Notes: generated by a model from the sequence alone, not told the origin. A DNA stretch of 64,000 nt from Hawksworthiomyces lignivorus (GCA_002917075.1 NTMA01000002.1:186001-250000); one strand, 5' to 3'; positions 24,425-36,370 are shown, counted from the first letter of the stretch. Program-made: numbers and translations.

Positions 24425-24739
24425 ATGCTAGCCTCACTGTTAGCCTTCTTTTTTGCCCTCTTTTTCTCTCCTACCAGTGTTATTTCTGAGCCCTTGTGGC
24501 GCGGGACGCTCCCCGATTCCGAAGCCGCTGTCGACCGCAGCCAAAAAGATGGGGGAGGGTGTAAAAAGCAATGTAGGGCACAACCGTTTGCTGATCTCCC
24601 GGCAAATCACCCCGGCGGTGTTGGGTATCTGTTATCGTCGTCTATGAAATTTGCGGAGCTCGCAGAAAAAGGCGATGCATTTGCCGCTCTTTTGAGCAGT
24701 CGAGACTACAAGACTGGGTTTAAACCGTGCAAAAAGTAG
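24425..24739 (+). CDS. Possible small secreted protein (weak candidate)
   Basis: A 104-codon ORF starting at an ATG. The N-terminus MLASLLAFFFALFFSPTSV looks like a signal peptide, followed by a short polar mature region with three cysteines (one C-x3-C pair and a C near the end). No intron is needed and no family is recognised. The hydrophobic start comes from a T-rich DNA stretch, so it could be chance. Expression data would decide. It stands alone, with no related gene nearby. Confidence 0.22.
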   Translation: MLASLLAFFFALFFSPTSVISEPLWRGTLPDSEAAVDRSQKDGGGCKKQCRAQPFADLPANHPGGVGYLLSSSMKFAELAEKGDAFAALLSSRDYKTGFKPCKK

Positions 24740-27473
24740 CGGTCACCAGAGTGAAACATAAACAGACCCTGAAGTCGCGCTCAAGTGCGCGCAATACGTC
24801 GCATCTCTTCCATTAGCCCGCCGGGTCTCCCCAAAAGGGCAATGGCTTAAATCTACCTCTCTCTCCATTTGATCGCCCGGGACGTGTTCCGCTTTGCCCG
24901 TCTCGTCGAGCTATTTCGTTTTAGTACGAGTATTCTGCTTTCCAGACACGCCCCTCGATCTTTCTTTAGTATCTGCTGTCTTATGCAGTGCCAGATGGCC
25001 CTCCTTCGGGCAGACTTTTCTCGGGCAATCCTGGCCTTCTCATAGCAGACTTAAATGGGTAGTTACTTTCAGATGATCTTCGCAGGCTGCGGATATTCAT
25101 CATGCCCGCCTCTGTTCAGCCGGTGAGAGACTGTTCGGTGTCTCCTCTTTTCTTCGGTATCATTAGACGTATCGGGTCCACCTTCTCTACCTAAATTTTT
25201 CCCTTGAGATCGGTGTTCTGATTTTTGATCACCGACAACTTGGTTGTGGTTGCGTCTCGCTCCTCCGGATGTCTTCCGCAAAATGAGAGTTGTGGGGATA
25301 ATAAAGGGATGGAACAGCCAGACGCGCTTTCGCTTATATCGCAACTGGAGATGTGTTGTCCTCCCACATTTCCAAATGCTGTGTGCCGATTAGAGCGGTC
25401 AGTGTTCCGTAGCCCGTACATCAATTGACTACTGGCAGTTGGCGATTCTCTTGGTTTCTTTTTGCTTCCTTTTTTTATTCAGTTTTCTTTTTCCTACGTC
25501 TATCCCCTTTTGTAGCTCCCACCCCAAAGAACTGAGAAGAGTACATGATTTGACATAGGGATGAACACGTCACTGCCAGCTCTGTCAGACGGGGTGTGAA
25601 CGACATTTAAAATCCTGATAACAAACGGAGAGGCTACCAAGGTCATTGGCTCTAATTTTAATGCCCCGCTCTGGGGTCAATCAGAGCCAACTTGACTGCG
25701 AGGCTGCGCATTGACTGTTAGGGCCGAAATGGCAGTAAGCCTTGGGACGAGGCGAGCAGCAAGGCAAGAGAAAGGCCGAGAGCAGAAAAGAATGGCGCGA
25801 CACTTGGAATATTAATTTGCCCATTTTGAAATCAAAATTTGTGTGTCGTTCAGCATCATAAACGTCTCAGTGTCTGCTCAGTTCGTTTGTGTCACCATCG
25901 TGAATGTAGTTTTAGGCTAAATACTTCAGTGGAGCAGTCCTGAACATTCAAAAACAGTGTATTCAAGTAGTCTTGACCCACTCTCTTCACTAGCTATCGC
26001 AGCCCAGCCCAGCTCGGGGGTGTAAGGTGACGAGATTTGTCCTTGGCCGGCTTTTCTTTTTGTCTCTCCCTGACACTCGTTTTGTACCCTTGCCATACCA
26101 ATACGCTTGTTCTTGGCGCGCTCCGGAAACCACCCGGGGCAAATCGAGGGGCGGCGCGCCGTTATCATGGAAGCTGTATTCGTACGCGATCAGCAGGCCC
26201 ATGAGCTTGGTTTTTTTTTTTTTTTTTAGGGCGACCAAACAAAAATAGGACGGTTACAAGAATAGATATGTGGACTTCAAGGTAACATGCGGTCCCTCTG
26301 ACGATGCGTCTCCTCCAGAGTCTTGTGCCGTATCGTCCTTCCGTCTTCTGGTTGGTTCGCTATTTCGGCTGCGGCATGTGAAAATTAGACGGTATATCAT
26401 CGCTGTCCACTAGATTAGACCAACCGATGCGTCCCCAGTGCTAGTACATTCCGTGCGCCATCGGTCGCATGTCTCTCGCTTGAAATTTCTGTTCTGCAAT
26501 TTGTATACAGGACAAGAACGACTTCGGATACTAGCTGGACTTCGTGTATACCACTGGCTATTCTCCTCATATAGCTTACCGAATCAAGGCGTCTCACACA
26601 CCTCACGCCCTTTCTATTGTGATAACCCCCCGGGGAGTGTTTTATTGTTTACATCGTCATTCACTCACGGGAGCCAGACGGACTGCGGCAAGATCTCTAG
26701 TTCACGAGACCGGTTTGGCTTGCACAAATAACGAACTTGGATTGTCATCATACGTGCATGATGTCGTGTTGGGAGCAAATGATGTCTATTGTATATAAAG
26801 TTCTAGCCGTTTCCTTCATTTGCTTTCCTTATGTGTATGGGCATCTCTCTTGTCCTATAAAGAACTCCTCGCCTCGCCCCAGCTTCTCCCTATTAAAATT
26901 TTATTCTCGCCTGCTTGTATTTATTTGATCAGAGTCGTTTATCACCGAGATAGCCACACTGGCAGCCACCTCTACTTATTCCGATAAACATGCCTTTTAT
27001 TGTATGAAGTCCCAATATTTTTTGTTGCTTGCCCAGACAACTCTTGTCTTGTTGGAAGTTAGTGCTGAACATCTATTATCTTCCTAGGAAGGCATACGCT
27101 CTACCCTCTTCGGTGAGGCCACGCCGGCTGGCCGCGAGCACCAAGGTACTCCAGTTCATGCTCTTAGTTCACATCTCCCTTTCCTCTTGGCCGCACCATA
27201 TTTCCTCAAATAGACCGTGTCTTGCGTCACTTTGTCTCGTCTCTAGCCCTTCTATCTACCTGTGGTTCACTTGCCATCTTTGCCTCTTATCTCTTCATTC
27301 GGTAAATTCTATTGCATTTTATATCTGCCAATGTACCATGTACAATTTTTGGATTTTTTTTTTGGGCAAACCATTCCTTATTCTCAGAGTATGTGTTTAT
27401 CCGGAGCCCTCGTGTGGCCGCAGATGCTCTTTTGTTGGTGTGACTCTCCAAATCCTCTAACTATGTCTCTTGC
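24740..27473. other. Intergenic, no gene recognised
   Basis: About 2.7 kb with short ORFs only. There is a T-run at 26210-26227 and pyrimidine-rich plus-strand tracts near 24850-24900 and 26800-27300. No conserved protein segment or RNA gene was spotted on either strand. Confidence 0.45.
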
Positions 27474-28106
27474 ATGGCAGCCGCCTCTTTTGACGTCGAT
27501 GTCATTCGAGGAGTCGGATCTCAGTTCGAAATCTATACCGTCGGTCATGTTCAGGGTGGCAGAACTGTATACCCAAAGCAAATTCGGCTGCCCTCGCTGG
27601 AGCAAGCGAGCCCGGATGCGCTCGGTCGTGAAGCATCTTTAGACATAGCTCCTAGCAGCATTCTTACCATGAATGGATTGCCCACGAGCCATCGGAGTGG
27701 CTGGCCAAGCCGGGCCTGCAGCCTCGTAGACCAGGTGTTCAGCGATGTCCGGTTGTGGCCGGCAGCACACATAGGAAGCACGCTGTCTCAGCTTCTCCAG
27801 AGCGGTGTCGCCGCGACTCCTTCTCCGCACATCAGCGAAGCTCTCACTGGCAGAGACATTACCGCGATCGCCGCATCTGTCGTCGAGAGGGGAAGGCATT
27901 TTTCCCTGGTGCGGATGCTGCGTGAGACCAGAGGTGAGGCACAGTTTGTTGTGAGGGGTGCCATTCCTCAGCTGCAGCTCAGCGCTGCCGTCTGGTCTGC
28001 CGCCTTCGCCAGCGACAGGACGGCCAGCTCGCTTCGCGGATGCTCTGAGCGCTCCTCTGTCAGTCTCGGTGGAAGCTCCTCGCTCGACAGCAGAAGCGAT
28101 GCGTGA
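27474..28106 (+). CDS. Unassigned 210-codon ORF in a GC-rich island (doubtful)
   Basis: An ATG-initiated ORF with no recognised domain, predicted membrane segment or signal peptide. The island stands out because its composition resembles coding DNA while both flanks are AT-rich. However, the minus strand is also open across about 28110-27639, and a second plus-strand frame (27958-28149) is open too, so the true frame is unclear. It could be a lineage-specific gene, a decayed gene or a non-coding transcript. Confidence 0.25.
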   Translation: MAAASFDVDVIRGVGSQFEIYTVGHVQGGRTVYPKQIRLPSLEQASPDALGREASLDIAPSSILTMNGLPTSHRSGWPSRACSLVDQVFSDVRLWPAAHIGSTLSQLLQSGVAATPSPHISEALTGRDITAIAASVVERGRHFSLVRMLRETRGEAQFVVRGAIPQLQLSAAVWSAAFASDRTASSLRGCSERSSVSLGGSSSLDSRSDA

Positions 28107-28593
28107 GACAGCTGCCGTAGCAAAGAGTGAAACCGCTTGTCAGGTCTAGAGGATGTGCGTTACTGGGATCACCGACATATATTGGCGCAAAAAGGACACG
28201 CGACAAATCAACACTTGGCTGGTGACTGTGAATTTCCTTTCCTTTCCTTTTTTTTTTTTTTGGATGTTTTCCTTTCCCTTTCCTTCTTCGTCTCCTGCGA
28301 GGAGCACTTGCCAGGGGCAGAGTTGAGCTCGCCTTGTGCCAAAATGGAACTAGCCAGGTGAGAGATGCTTTTGGTGCCAGTCTCATTTTTCTATTCTCCT
28401 CCTTCTCCCATTTGATGCTATTCCCATTTATCCTTTGGTTATTTTTGTCTTTTGTGTTCGAAACAAATCATATGGAGATGTTATTTGGAAACCGTGAATA
28501 GTGACAACTATCCATTTGATGCCATTCGTACAATCATTTTCTTCTTTGGAGTTATAATCTACAAGACGCGAGGCGCATAAAAATAAATAGAGC
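28107..28593. other. 3' flank of EMC4, pyrimidine tract
   Basis: It contains repeated CCTTT units and a T-run at about 28229-28285. Nothing coding was recognised. Confidence 0.45.
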
Positions 28594-29326
28594 TCACAGA
28601 GCTGGAACTGCCGTCTCCAATGGATCTCTCTGCACTTCCCAAGCCAGCCAGTCGGACCGTGTTGTCCTGCGTCCTGCGTCAGCTTTCCAGCAACAAGACG
28701 AGCGAGTTCAAAGGTACGGGAAGACTTACGGTAATAGGCCCATTGCATTCACCTTCCATACACCGAGTGCAAGCGCCACAAACTGCATGGCCACGAAGGC
28801 CAGCTTCACCTGCAGAATCTTGCCGCTGTTGCCCGGCGTCTGGAACCGCTCAAAGGTCTGCTGCGTGCTCAGCAAGCCGACGATTGGGTTTTTGAAGGCC
28901 ATGAAGACGGTCATGATGGTGAAGATCTGCAGCGAGTTGCCCGACATGTACATCATGATGGCCGTCATGGGCAGATTCTTGATCGGAGCCAGGGCGACCT
29001 CCCATGCCTTCTTCACCTTGAGCGTGTCCACTTCTTCGGCCGACTGCGGCGGCTTCGCTGTCGTCGCTCCTGCGCCCGACTTGCCATCTTTGGCATCGCG
29101 TTTCTGCTATAACCCATTCCGTCAGTTTCTGAAGAACGCACTTGAGTGAAATCCGAACACGGGGAGCACGGGAAGATAGCTCTCCTACCTTGCTTGTCGG
29201 CACAGCTTGCGATGGAAAGCCTGGGGGGTCCGGAATGCTGGCGGGCTTCGCTTTTGGCGCCGGCGGCGACTTCAGATCAACAATCCATCGTGGGGAAGCT
29301 GTCAGGGAGGTCGTAAGTTCCGACAT
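28594..29326 (-). CDS. EMC4: ER membrane protein complex subunit 4
   Basis: A subunit of the EMC insertase in the ER membrane, which inserts tail-anchored and multi-pass proteins. It has 194 residues from exons 29326-29189, 29103-28730 and 28666-28594. The N-terminus is Pro-rich with SPRWIVDLKSPP. Exon 2 carries the family core: KAWEVALAPIKNLPMTAIMMYMSGN, with the first membrane segment around IFTIMTVFMAFKNPIVGLL, and then VKLAFVAMQFVALALGVWKVNAMGLLP. The short last exon begins with the typical TTRSDWLAWEV. That exon is reached by using the second of two tandem CAG acceptors; the first would break the frame. Length and motif order match fungal EMC4. It is divergently oriented to the adaptin gene, with about 1.4 kb between them. 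Confidence 0.95.
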
Positions 29327-30715
29327 GATTTCTGTGGAAAGGAATGGGGATGGTGTTGGAGTCAGCAGCGTCGACTTTACGCCTTTGTTTGATGCAATCC
29401 TCTGTCCTCTGCAGTTTCGTGTTTTGCTCTCTTGCGCTATCTGCTCTGCTTCAGACCCACTTTTTGGTGTGGATAGCGATTGGCGCCAAATCCAGGTATA
29501 ATACAAGGTAGACGCTATAACTAATGCGTATGTATGTAAGATACATAGCTATGCTAGGGAGAGCAATTCCTCAGCACAGCAGCCAGTTTCGTAAGTAGTG
29601 GTGGGATCGTGCGCCTGTGCTTTATTGTCCCCCCAAATAATAGAGAGAAGCCAGCCAGCCAGACTCCACTCTGAACCGCCTCATCCCGTTGTGGCGGCGT
29701 GGAAAAGGGGCATGGAAATACCGGAGCCAGGCTCTCGTTCTAGCACTGAATGTAAGTATATACAGGGTATATTCACATACACCTAAAAAATAATGTTGGA
29801 AATTTAGCGGAGGACCTCATCTTTCCCATCTACAACCTACGACTACAACGAGAGCTGCATCGACAGCAGTATCGATAGCAGAGAACAACGCAGATCAATT
29901 CGCCATCTTTGCTCGTCCTGGCCAGACACCAGCGTGCCCGCCCTTCCAACCTGGAGCTGAAGCGAGCGAGATTCGGCGGCTTTGCCAACCAGCTGCGAGC
30001 GGTCGCGCTCTTCGATCTTCTGCTCTCTGTCTTCTTGGCCTAGCCTGGGGACAGTCGTTTGATATAGATAAGGTAGGTCCAGGAAAATCCAGCGACGGAA
30101 GCTTATTGATTAGGCTTTTTCTACATTTCCTGTTGCATCGCACCAGACTTGCGCATTGTTGCAGGACCTCTGCCGTTTTCCCGTGCGCCAGGCGGTCCGC
30201 AGACCAGCAGCAGCGAAAAAAAAGTGAGGGGGTCTGCTTGTCTCGCCAGTTCTGCTGTTCGCCGCCTCACTCGCATCCCCCCCTTTCTCGTCAAGGCACT
30301 TCCCACCATCCTGTTTTCGATGCTGCAGGCCGCTGCAGTCTGCGGCAGCATGCTTGCTTCTCCAACCAAAAATGGCCGCCGAGACTGACTAACCAGAATC
30401 TGGCCCTCTCCCTAGATAGGCCCGTCTTGTGCCACCGTCCAACCGTCGATCGATTTGGGGTCTCGTTGCAACCACTTCCCTCTGCTCTCTGACGGTGCAA
30501 ACGCCTGATTCCTCGCTTCTCTCGCTCTCCTCTTTTCTCTCCTCTTTCTGCCTCTTCCGATATTTATCCTCCTGACTTGCTGAGCTTCCCCCTCTTTTGC
30601 TGTCCGCGTCCATTTTGGTCGACCAGCTTGTCGCTCACGAGACGCCCACAACCCTTGCCAAATAGATAACGACAAAAGACCCCATTAAATCGAAAGATAC
30701 GAGTTTGTCGTCATA
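29327..30715. other. Divergent promoter region between EMC4 and adaptin genes
   Basis: About 1.4 kb. The half nearer the adaptin gene (about 30140-30700) has C/T-rich tracts typical of a leader. No other gene was recognised. Confidence 0.5.
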
Positions 30716-33614
30716 ATGTCCAGCTCGCAAGGTGGAGGAGACTCCAAGCTGTTCGCTCGGGTACGTATCAGTCTATATATTATTTTATCACTGAATCCAA
30801 GTCGCTTCGCATTTCCAACAAGCATCCTCTTTCTCCCCTCCCCTCCCCCAACGTGATGCTTCCCTCCCTCGCCTATCTGCCAACTTCCCTCTCAGCCTTA
30901 CCCCATACCGATGTCCGGAGTAGGTCATATAATGATATGATGTTCACATTCGCCCCTAATCTACATTGCTTGTAATATCTTCTTTCTGCCTATGTCCCCG
31001 CGAGCATCGACTCGCCTTCCTTTCGTCAGCAATATATTTCCAACCGCCCTCACTTGCGTCGCACATCTCTGCCTCTGCAGCCTTTTTCTCATGTCTACCC
31101 TTCTCGTGTCGCCAAAATGTTTATGGCATATCTCCCACCACCAAATTACTCACGCCCGCAAACTATACAGGGCAAGGTTGCCGAGCTGCGCCTCGAGCTC
31201 AACAGCGGCGGCAAGAAGGACAAGAACTTCTCCGCCAAGAAGATCGCCCTCAAGAAGATTGTGGCCAACATGACCATGAGCAATAACGATATGGTCGCCC
31301 TCTTTCCCGACATCATCGCCTGCATGCACATCCAGAGCATCGAAATCAAGAAGATGTAAGACGCATACCTTGAAGCGACAATACCTTGCTGCAACTGCTG
31401 ACCTTTCTTCGCCGTGTCAGGTGCTTCCTCTTCTTGGTAAACTATGCGAGAATGCGGCCAGAGATAGCAATCAAGGCCATTCCCGTGCTCGAACATGTAT
31501 GCGACCTCTCATCATACGGGTTATTTTTTTCAACGGGACCCATTTCGACTAATATGGAGTCTTTAGGATATGGAAAATTCCAACCCCCTAGTCCGGGCTC
31601 TTGCGCTGCGAACTATGTCGTACATTCATGTCCGAGAATTCGTCGAAGCAACAGTGCCGTTGGTCAAGGTCCTGTTGAAAGATGCGGACCCCTATGTCCG
31701 GAAAACAGCTGCTTACTGCGTGGCAAAACTGTATGACCATGACAGACGCATGGTGGAAGGCTCCGATCTCATTGACCGGTTGAACTCGCTGCTACGGGAT
31801 GACAACCCCACTGTTGTAGCCAGCGCTCTGGCTGGTTTGATGGACATCTGGGAGCGGAGCGACGCTATCAAGCTCACAATCGACTATCACAACGCTTCCA
31901 AGATGGTGGCCATTCTTCCTGATTGCTCAGAGTATGTCTCACCTAGCATAAGACGGCGGACAATGAGCTGCCGGATAATTTTTCGGGCAACATGCTGACA
32001 GTTAACATTAGATGGGGTCAAACATACATCCTTGAAGCTCTTATGTCGTATACCCCTCAAGAATCGACCGAGGCGGCCCTTCTTGCCGAGCGCATTTCTC
32101 CTCGGCTCTCACACTCAAACTCTGCTGTCGTGCTCACGTGTATCCGCGTTATCCTCTACCTCATGAACTACATCTCCGACCAGAAGCAGATAACCGTGCT
32201 GTGCAAAAAGCTGTCGCCGCCGCTGGTCACATTGCTCGCCAAGGGGCCTGAAGTCCAATACCTGGTGCTGCGAAATGCCCTTCTTATTCTTCAGCGGCGA
32301 CCTGAGGTGCTGCGGAATGATATCCGCGTCTTCTTCTGCAAATATAACGACCCCATCTATGTGAAGGTGACGAAGCTAGAGCTGATCTTCATGCTGGCCA
32401 ACGAGAAGAATATTGATGAGGTTCTCACTGAACTGCGCGAGTACGCGACAGAAATCGATGTTCACTTCGTCCGCAAAGCTGTGCGCGCCATTGGCAAGCT
32501 CGCGATCAAGATCGAGCCCGCCGCCCGCCAGTGTATCAACGTTCTGCTAGACCTTGTCGCCACCAAGGTGACATACATTGTGCAGGAAGCCACTGTCGTG
32601 ATCCGCAACATCTTCCGCAAGTACCCCAACCAGTATGAGTCCATCATCGGCACATTGTGTGAGAATCTCGACTCTCTGGACGAGCCAGAAGCCAAGGCGG
32701 CCATGGTGTGGGTCATTGGTCAATACGCCAGCCGGATCGAGAACGCAGACGTGCTACTGGAGGACTTTTTGTTCTCGTTTGCCGAGGAGCCCGTGGAGGT
32801 GCAGCTTGCCCTGCTGACAGCAACCGTCAAGCTTTTCATCCAGCGGCCAACCAAGGGCCAGGAGCTCGTCCCGCGTGTACTGAAATGGGCGACAGAGGAA
32901 ACGGACAATCCGGATCTTCGCGACCGCGCGTACATGTACTGGCGGCTGCTGTCGACAGACATGGAGGCTGCGAAGCAGATTATCATGGGCGAAAAGCCGG
33001 CAATCACGGCCGAGTCGGAGCGTCTCGACCCGCAGACGCTGGAGGAGATGTGCCTCAATGTCGGCACGCTGGCCACGGTGTATCTCAAGCCCGTCCAGAC
33101 CGTCTTCCGCTCTGCCCGGCCAAGGCGCCTCCAAGATTCGCCGGCGCTCCAGCGGCCGCCCAACTCTCACCACGCCAATGCGGCTCTTCCCTTGCCGCCG
33201 CCGCCATCACAACAGCAGCAACAGCTATTACTACAGCAACAGCAACAGCAGCAGCAACTCCTACAGCAACAGCAGCTGCTTCAGCAGCAGATGGGCACCG
33301 ATATGTCATTTGTGGACAACAACAAGAGCCTATCCATGCTGGGACACGGCAACCAGCCATCCAACATTGACCTGCGGAGCCGAGACGTGCTGAGCCAGAA
33401 CGGATTTGTTTCTAGTCCAGGGGCCAACGGCACGAGCAGCCAGCAAGCCATGGAAGAGGCCGACGCCTACTTCGCACAGATGCGCATCCAGGAAACGCCT
33501 GACGCATTTGGTGGTGGTGGTGCCGCAACGGGATACCTGGTGAACCAGTATGCGCCGCAGACGGTGTTTCATCCAGCGCAAGGCGTGACAAGCAATGGTG
33601 ATTTGCTGCTATAA
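30716..33614 (+). CDS. apl2: Clathrin adaptor beta subunit (AP-1 beta type)
   Basis: The large chain of a clathrin adaptor at the trans-Golgi/endosome. It has 757 residues from exons 30716-30760, 31171-31355, 31421-31496, 31567-31931 and 32012-33614. Exon 1 codes only 15 residues before a 410-nt intron. The adaptin alpha-solenoid is clear: [75 protein letters not shown] and [19 protein letters not shown]. The trunk ends at [19 protein letters not shown]. The hinge has a Gln/Leu tract of CAG/CAA/CTA codons (about residues 623-650). No ear domain follows beyond the short tail, which is usual for this fungal group. I favour AP-1 over AP-2 from memory of fungal orthologs; the beta family itself is certain. 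Confidence 0.93.
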
Positions 33615-34051
33615 GAAAAGAGATATCGTTTGTAATGTGGCTGTCCCCCGTGCTTTATGTTTTGTCATGTATATAGAAAGATGTCCATTTGAAGGAAGCG
33701 AAAGACTCAATTCTTTAAAAGTATGCTTTGGGCAAATAATGTTGACAATAAAATAGAGTATCTTTCCCTCATTTTTTAAGCCTTCTTTTATGAGCCTTTT
33801 GCTCTAGAGAGCGTAATGTCCACCACTTGGTGATAAATAACAAACAGACTTCACCATTTTTTTTGCAGATTGAAGAAATATTTCGATCATCTTAGCTGTC
33901 TCTTAAACGTCACCATTAATCCTCCTCCTACTTGTCCATATTCTCTCTGTCAAAACAAAAATCATCGCATGGCATATCTGCCAGCCCCCAGTGATCCATC
34001 GTCGTAACCTGCATCATTGTTAACAGGCCCTGCATCATAGATGAGGTCAAT
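33615..34051. other. Convergent 3' regions
   Basis: AT-rich spacer between the adaptin gene and the minus-strand surface-protein gene; no other feature. Confidence 0.5.
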
Positions 34052-34777
34052 TCAAATCACAAAAGTCAACGGCATGAGTACTAGGCTCATCATAATCATA
34101 GTCCGTGAAGCCAGCGAGGACACAGAGACTGTGCTGCCACTACTGGTTTGGCGGTGGGTGGCAGATGGAATAGCCGGTGTTGCCGTCTCCCCATCCGTAG
34201 GAGGGGCAATCATGCCTGACAGACTAGACGGTCCGGGTAGGTCCAATGTTGAGTTGTTGGCAGAAGTGATGACGGAGCTGCTAGTGAGGCTGGTGACTCC
34301 AAAAGTTGTTGTAGCCACAGTCGAGAGAGTAGTCGGTGTGGGAGACGAGCTAGTTGATTGAATGCTCGAATATCCATGAGGCAGAGTGATCGTAGTAGTA
34401 ACACTTGTAGTCTCGGTTGAGTGTACTGAAAGAGTAGCAGGCAGAGACTCCGACGGCGTATCACAACCAGCATAGACAATCACTGTCGTCGTATCACGGC
34501 CAAACCGCTCGAGACGAGGCTTCAAACCAGCTAGAGCAGTACGAGGAGAAGATTCCTCTGCAATCAGAGTTTGAATGGAGAACCAAGTCTGAGTGGCCGG
34601 CTCCCCGGAGAAAATAGGATTGAGATTGGAAGACGCATAACTGCCGATGCCAGTTTGGATGATGGACACGTAGTCTTCCTGGGGAGTCAGAACTTTTTCA
34701 AGAGGCAGTAAGCCGTCAATCTGCCCGGCAACTGCCATGAGCAAGGGGCCCAGTTTCACCAAGAATCCCAAGAACAT
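34052..34777 (-). CDS. Predicted GPI-anchored, Ser/Thr-rich surface protein
   Basis: A 241-residue protein starting at the ATG at 34777 (a longer TTG-initiated reading is unlikely). The N-terminus MFLGFLVKLGPLLMAVAGQ is a signal-peptide candidate. A globular part of about 100 residues follows, with one Cys and motifs DYVSIIQTGIGSYASSNLN and TQTWFSIQTLIAEE. Residues ~125-220 are a Ser/Thr-rich, probably O-glycosylated stalk. The end is hydrophobic, TMIMMSLVLMPLTFVI, after a small-residue region that could hold the GPI attachment site. No known family was recognised; the architecture suggests a cell-wall or plasma-membrane surface protein of filamentous fungi. Confidence 0.65.
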   Translation of the reverse strand: MFLGFLVKLGPLLMAVAGQIDGLLPLEKVLTPQEDYVSIIQTGIGSYASSNLNPIFSGEPATQTWFSIQTLIAEESSPRTALAGLKPRLERFGRDTTTVIVYAGCDTPSESLPATLSVHSTETTSVTTTITLPHGYSSIQSTSSSPTPTTLSTVATTTFGVTSLTSSSVITSANNSTLDLPGPSSLSGMIAPPTDGETATPAIPSATHRQTSSGSTVSVSSLASRTMIMMSLVLMPLTFVI

Positions 34778-35731
34778 GGTTAATTCGAAAGATGGGCGTT
34801 TTCTGATACCTTTATTAGACAAACTTGATCAGCTCTGGTGATGCTAAGACACGTGGAGTAGGAGATATTTCAGAGAACGAAAATAGAAAAAACAAGCCAA
34901 GAAGGCCTATACATGAGCTCCCGAGATAAGATCAGCAGTCAAGTAAAACTTACTCGAATAAAGATTAACCTTGCAAATTGAGAAATCGATTTGGTTCAAG
35001 ATCAAATGAAGTTACGGATGCCAAAAGCTGCGGGTTGGTGATGGCAAGTAGAGCGGAGTGTATAGTTGGATTCTGACTTGAAAGATTTTGTGAAACAGAG
35101 GGTGAGGACTGGAAAAGAAAAGAAGAAAAAGATGAATACGATATGAAAAAGAAATAGAAGGGGCGAGAAGGTGATGTGAACCATTGCTTATCTGCTGTGC
35201 AAGACGAATATGTAGTTTAGGAAGGCACGAAGTGAGTGCAGTGAAGCGTATAAGTAGACAAGGAAGGAGCGACGCATTCACCTTCAACCTGGTTATTAAT
35301 ACGTGGACACCATCTCATCGAGAGGCAGAGAGAGCCCTCGCACAACGTGTATTCTGTGCTCTGTAGCAGCAACTATATTCATGAGTTCACTTCAGTTCTA
35401 CAGAATATTTACACATATGAGAACAACGCAAGTCTCGCCAGAACGAGATGGAAAGCACAGCCACATTTTTTCTGAAAGAAGCTGTTGCTAAATCTCAACA
35501 ATATAGCTTGTTCAAGATTCAAAAAATATTTAAAGGTTTTGTCCAAGTTTTGGCGAACAAAGAACTTTTTTATCTCATCCTGTTCAATGGTTCCCTTGTC
35601 TCGTAGTATAAAGACCCGGCCGTGTCCCTAATCTCGTCTATTAAAGTCTATAGATAGATCAGTGGCATTGGACAGGCAGAGGAGCCAAACGACAGAGGTA
35701 AGACAACACAGGCACCGAATACCGAGACGAG
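34778..35731. other. Divergent intergenic region
   Basis: About 950 nt of AT-rich DNA between the surface-protein gene and the zinc-protein gene. No further coding region was recognised. Confidence 0.45.
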
Positions 35732-36370
35732 ATGACAAGCCAAGCAAACCTGCAGACGAGCAGTGACTGGCGTGTAGTTGCAGGCTGGCTGGACTAGCCG
35801 CAGACAGACAAACAGCTGAAGCGACAGGCTGTCTGTGGCATCTGCAAAGCAACGCTACCGATCGCTGGGCTTGACATTGTCGGTATTGCCTCGGAAACGG
35901 AGTTTAGCGCCATGATCACGGCAGCTAAAAAGGTAAATGGGCCCGAGATGGCCTATGTCCTTGTATGCGGCTGCATGGTCGGCCACTGGTGTCTAAAGAG
36001 ATGGCGTGAAGATGAAAATGGCAGAAGCCGCTGCCGTGTATGCTGCAAAGATCTGGCATTTTTGCAGTGCGACCATCATATACCGGCCATTCCGGCGCCG
36101 CTGTTTAAGCAAGACAAGCCGAGTGTGCCGGCTCTTCCACAGGATGCGAGCGAGTTCCCAGTCAGCTGTTTCCCTTGCGGGATAAGAGAAAAAGCAAGGC
36201 AGCAATTGATTGTCGACCGACTCTACAAACTCGATGTGTGGGAGCCGGACACACCCGCTCCGGATGTGCCAGTAGGCGAGCCTCCGCGCCGGGAGCCACC
36301 TCTGCAATGGGGTGACGCAAGTAACGAAAATCCGTTTTCTCGTGCGCGCATGTTGTTTGGGTGGAAATAA
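35732..36370 (+). CDS. RING-like zinc-binding protein
   Basis: A protein of about 198 residues. The model uses a first exon 35732-35773 (14 codons), a very short 42-nt GT-AG intron and exon 35816-36370. The second exon frame is certain from conservation of pattern; the first exon is tentative. Zinc-ligand candidates are the C21-x2-C24 pair, the CGCMVGHWC block (C65, C67, H71, C73) followed by LKRW, the C87-x2-C90 pair and C99/H101. This resembles a family of fungal RING variants with a conserved C-G-(H/C)...C-L-x-R-W core, where the usual His is Cys. RING proteins commonly act as ubiquitin ligases, but here an incomplete or divergent RING makes that uncertain. The C-terminus is Pro-rich. If the first exon is wrong, the minimal coding start is the ATG at 35912, which would lose the first Cys pair. 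Confidence 0.6.
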
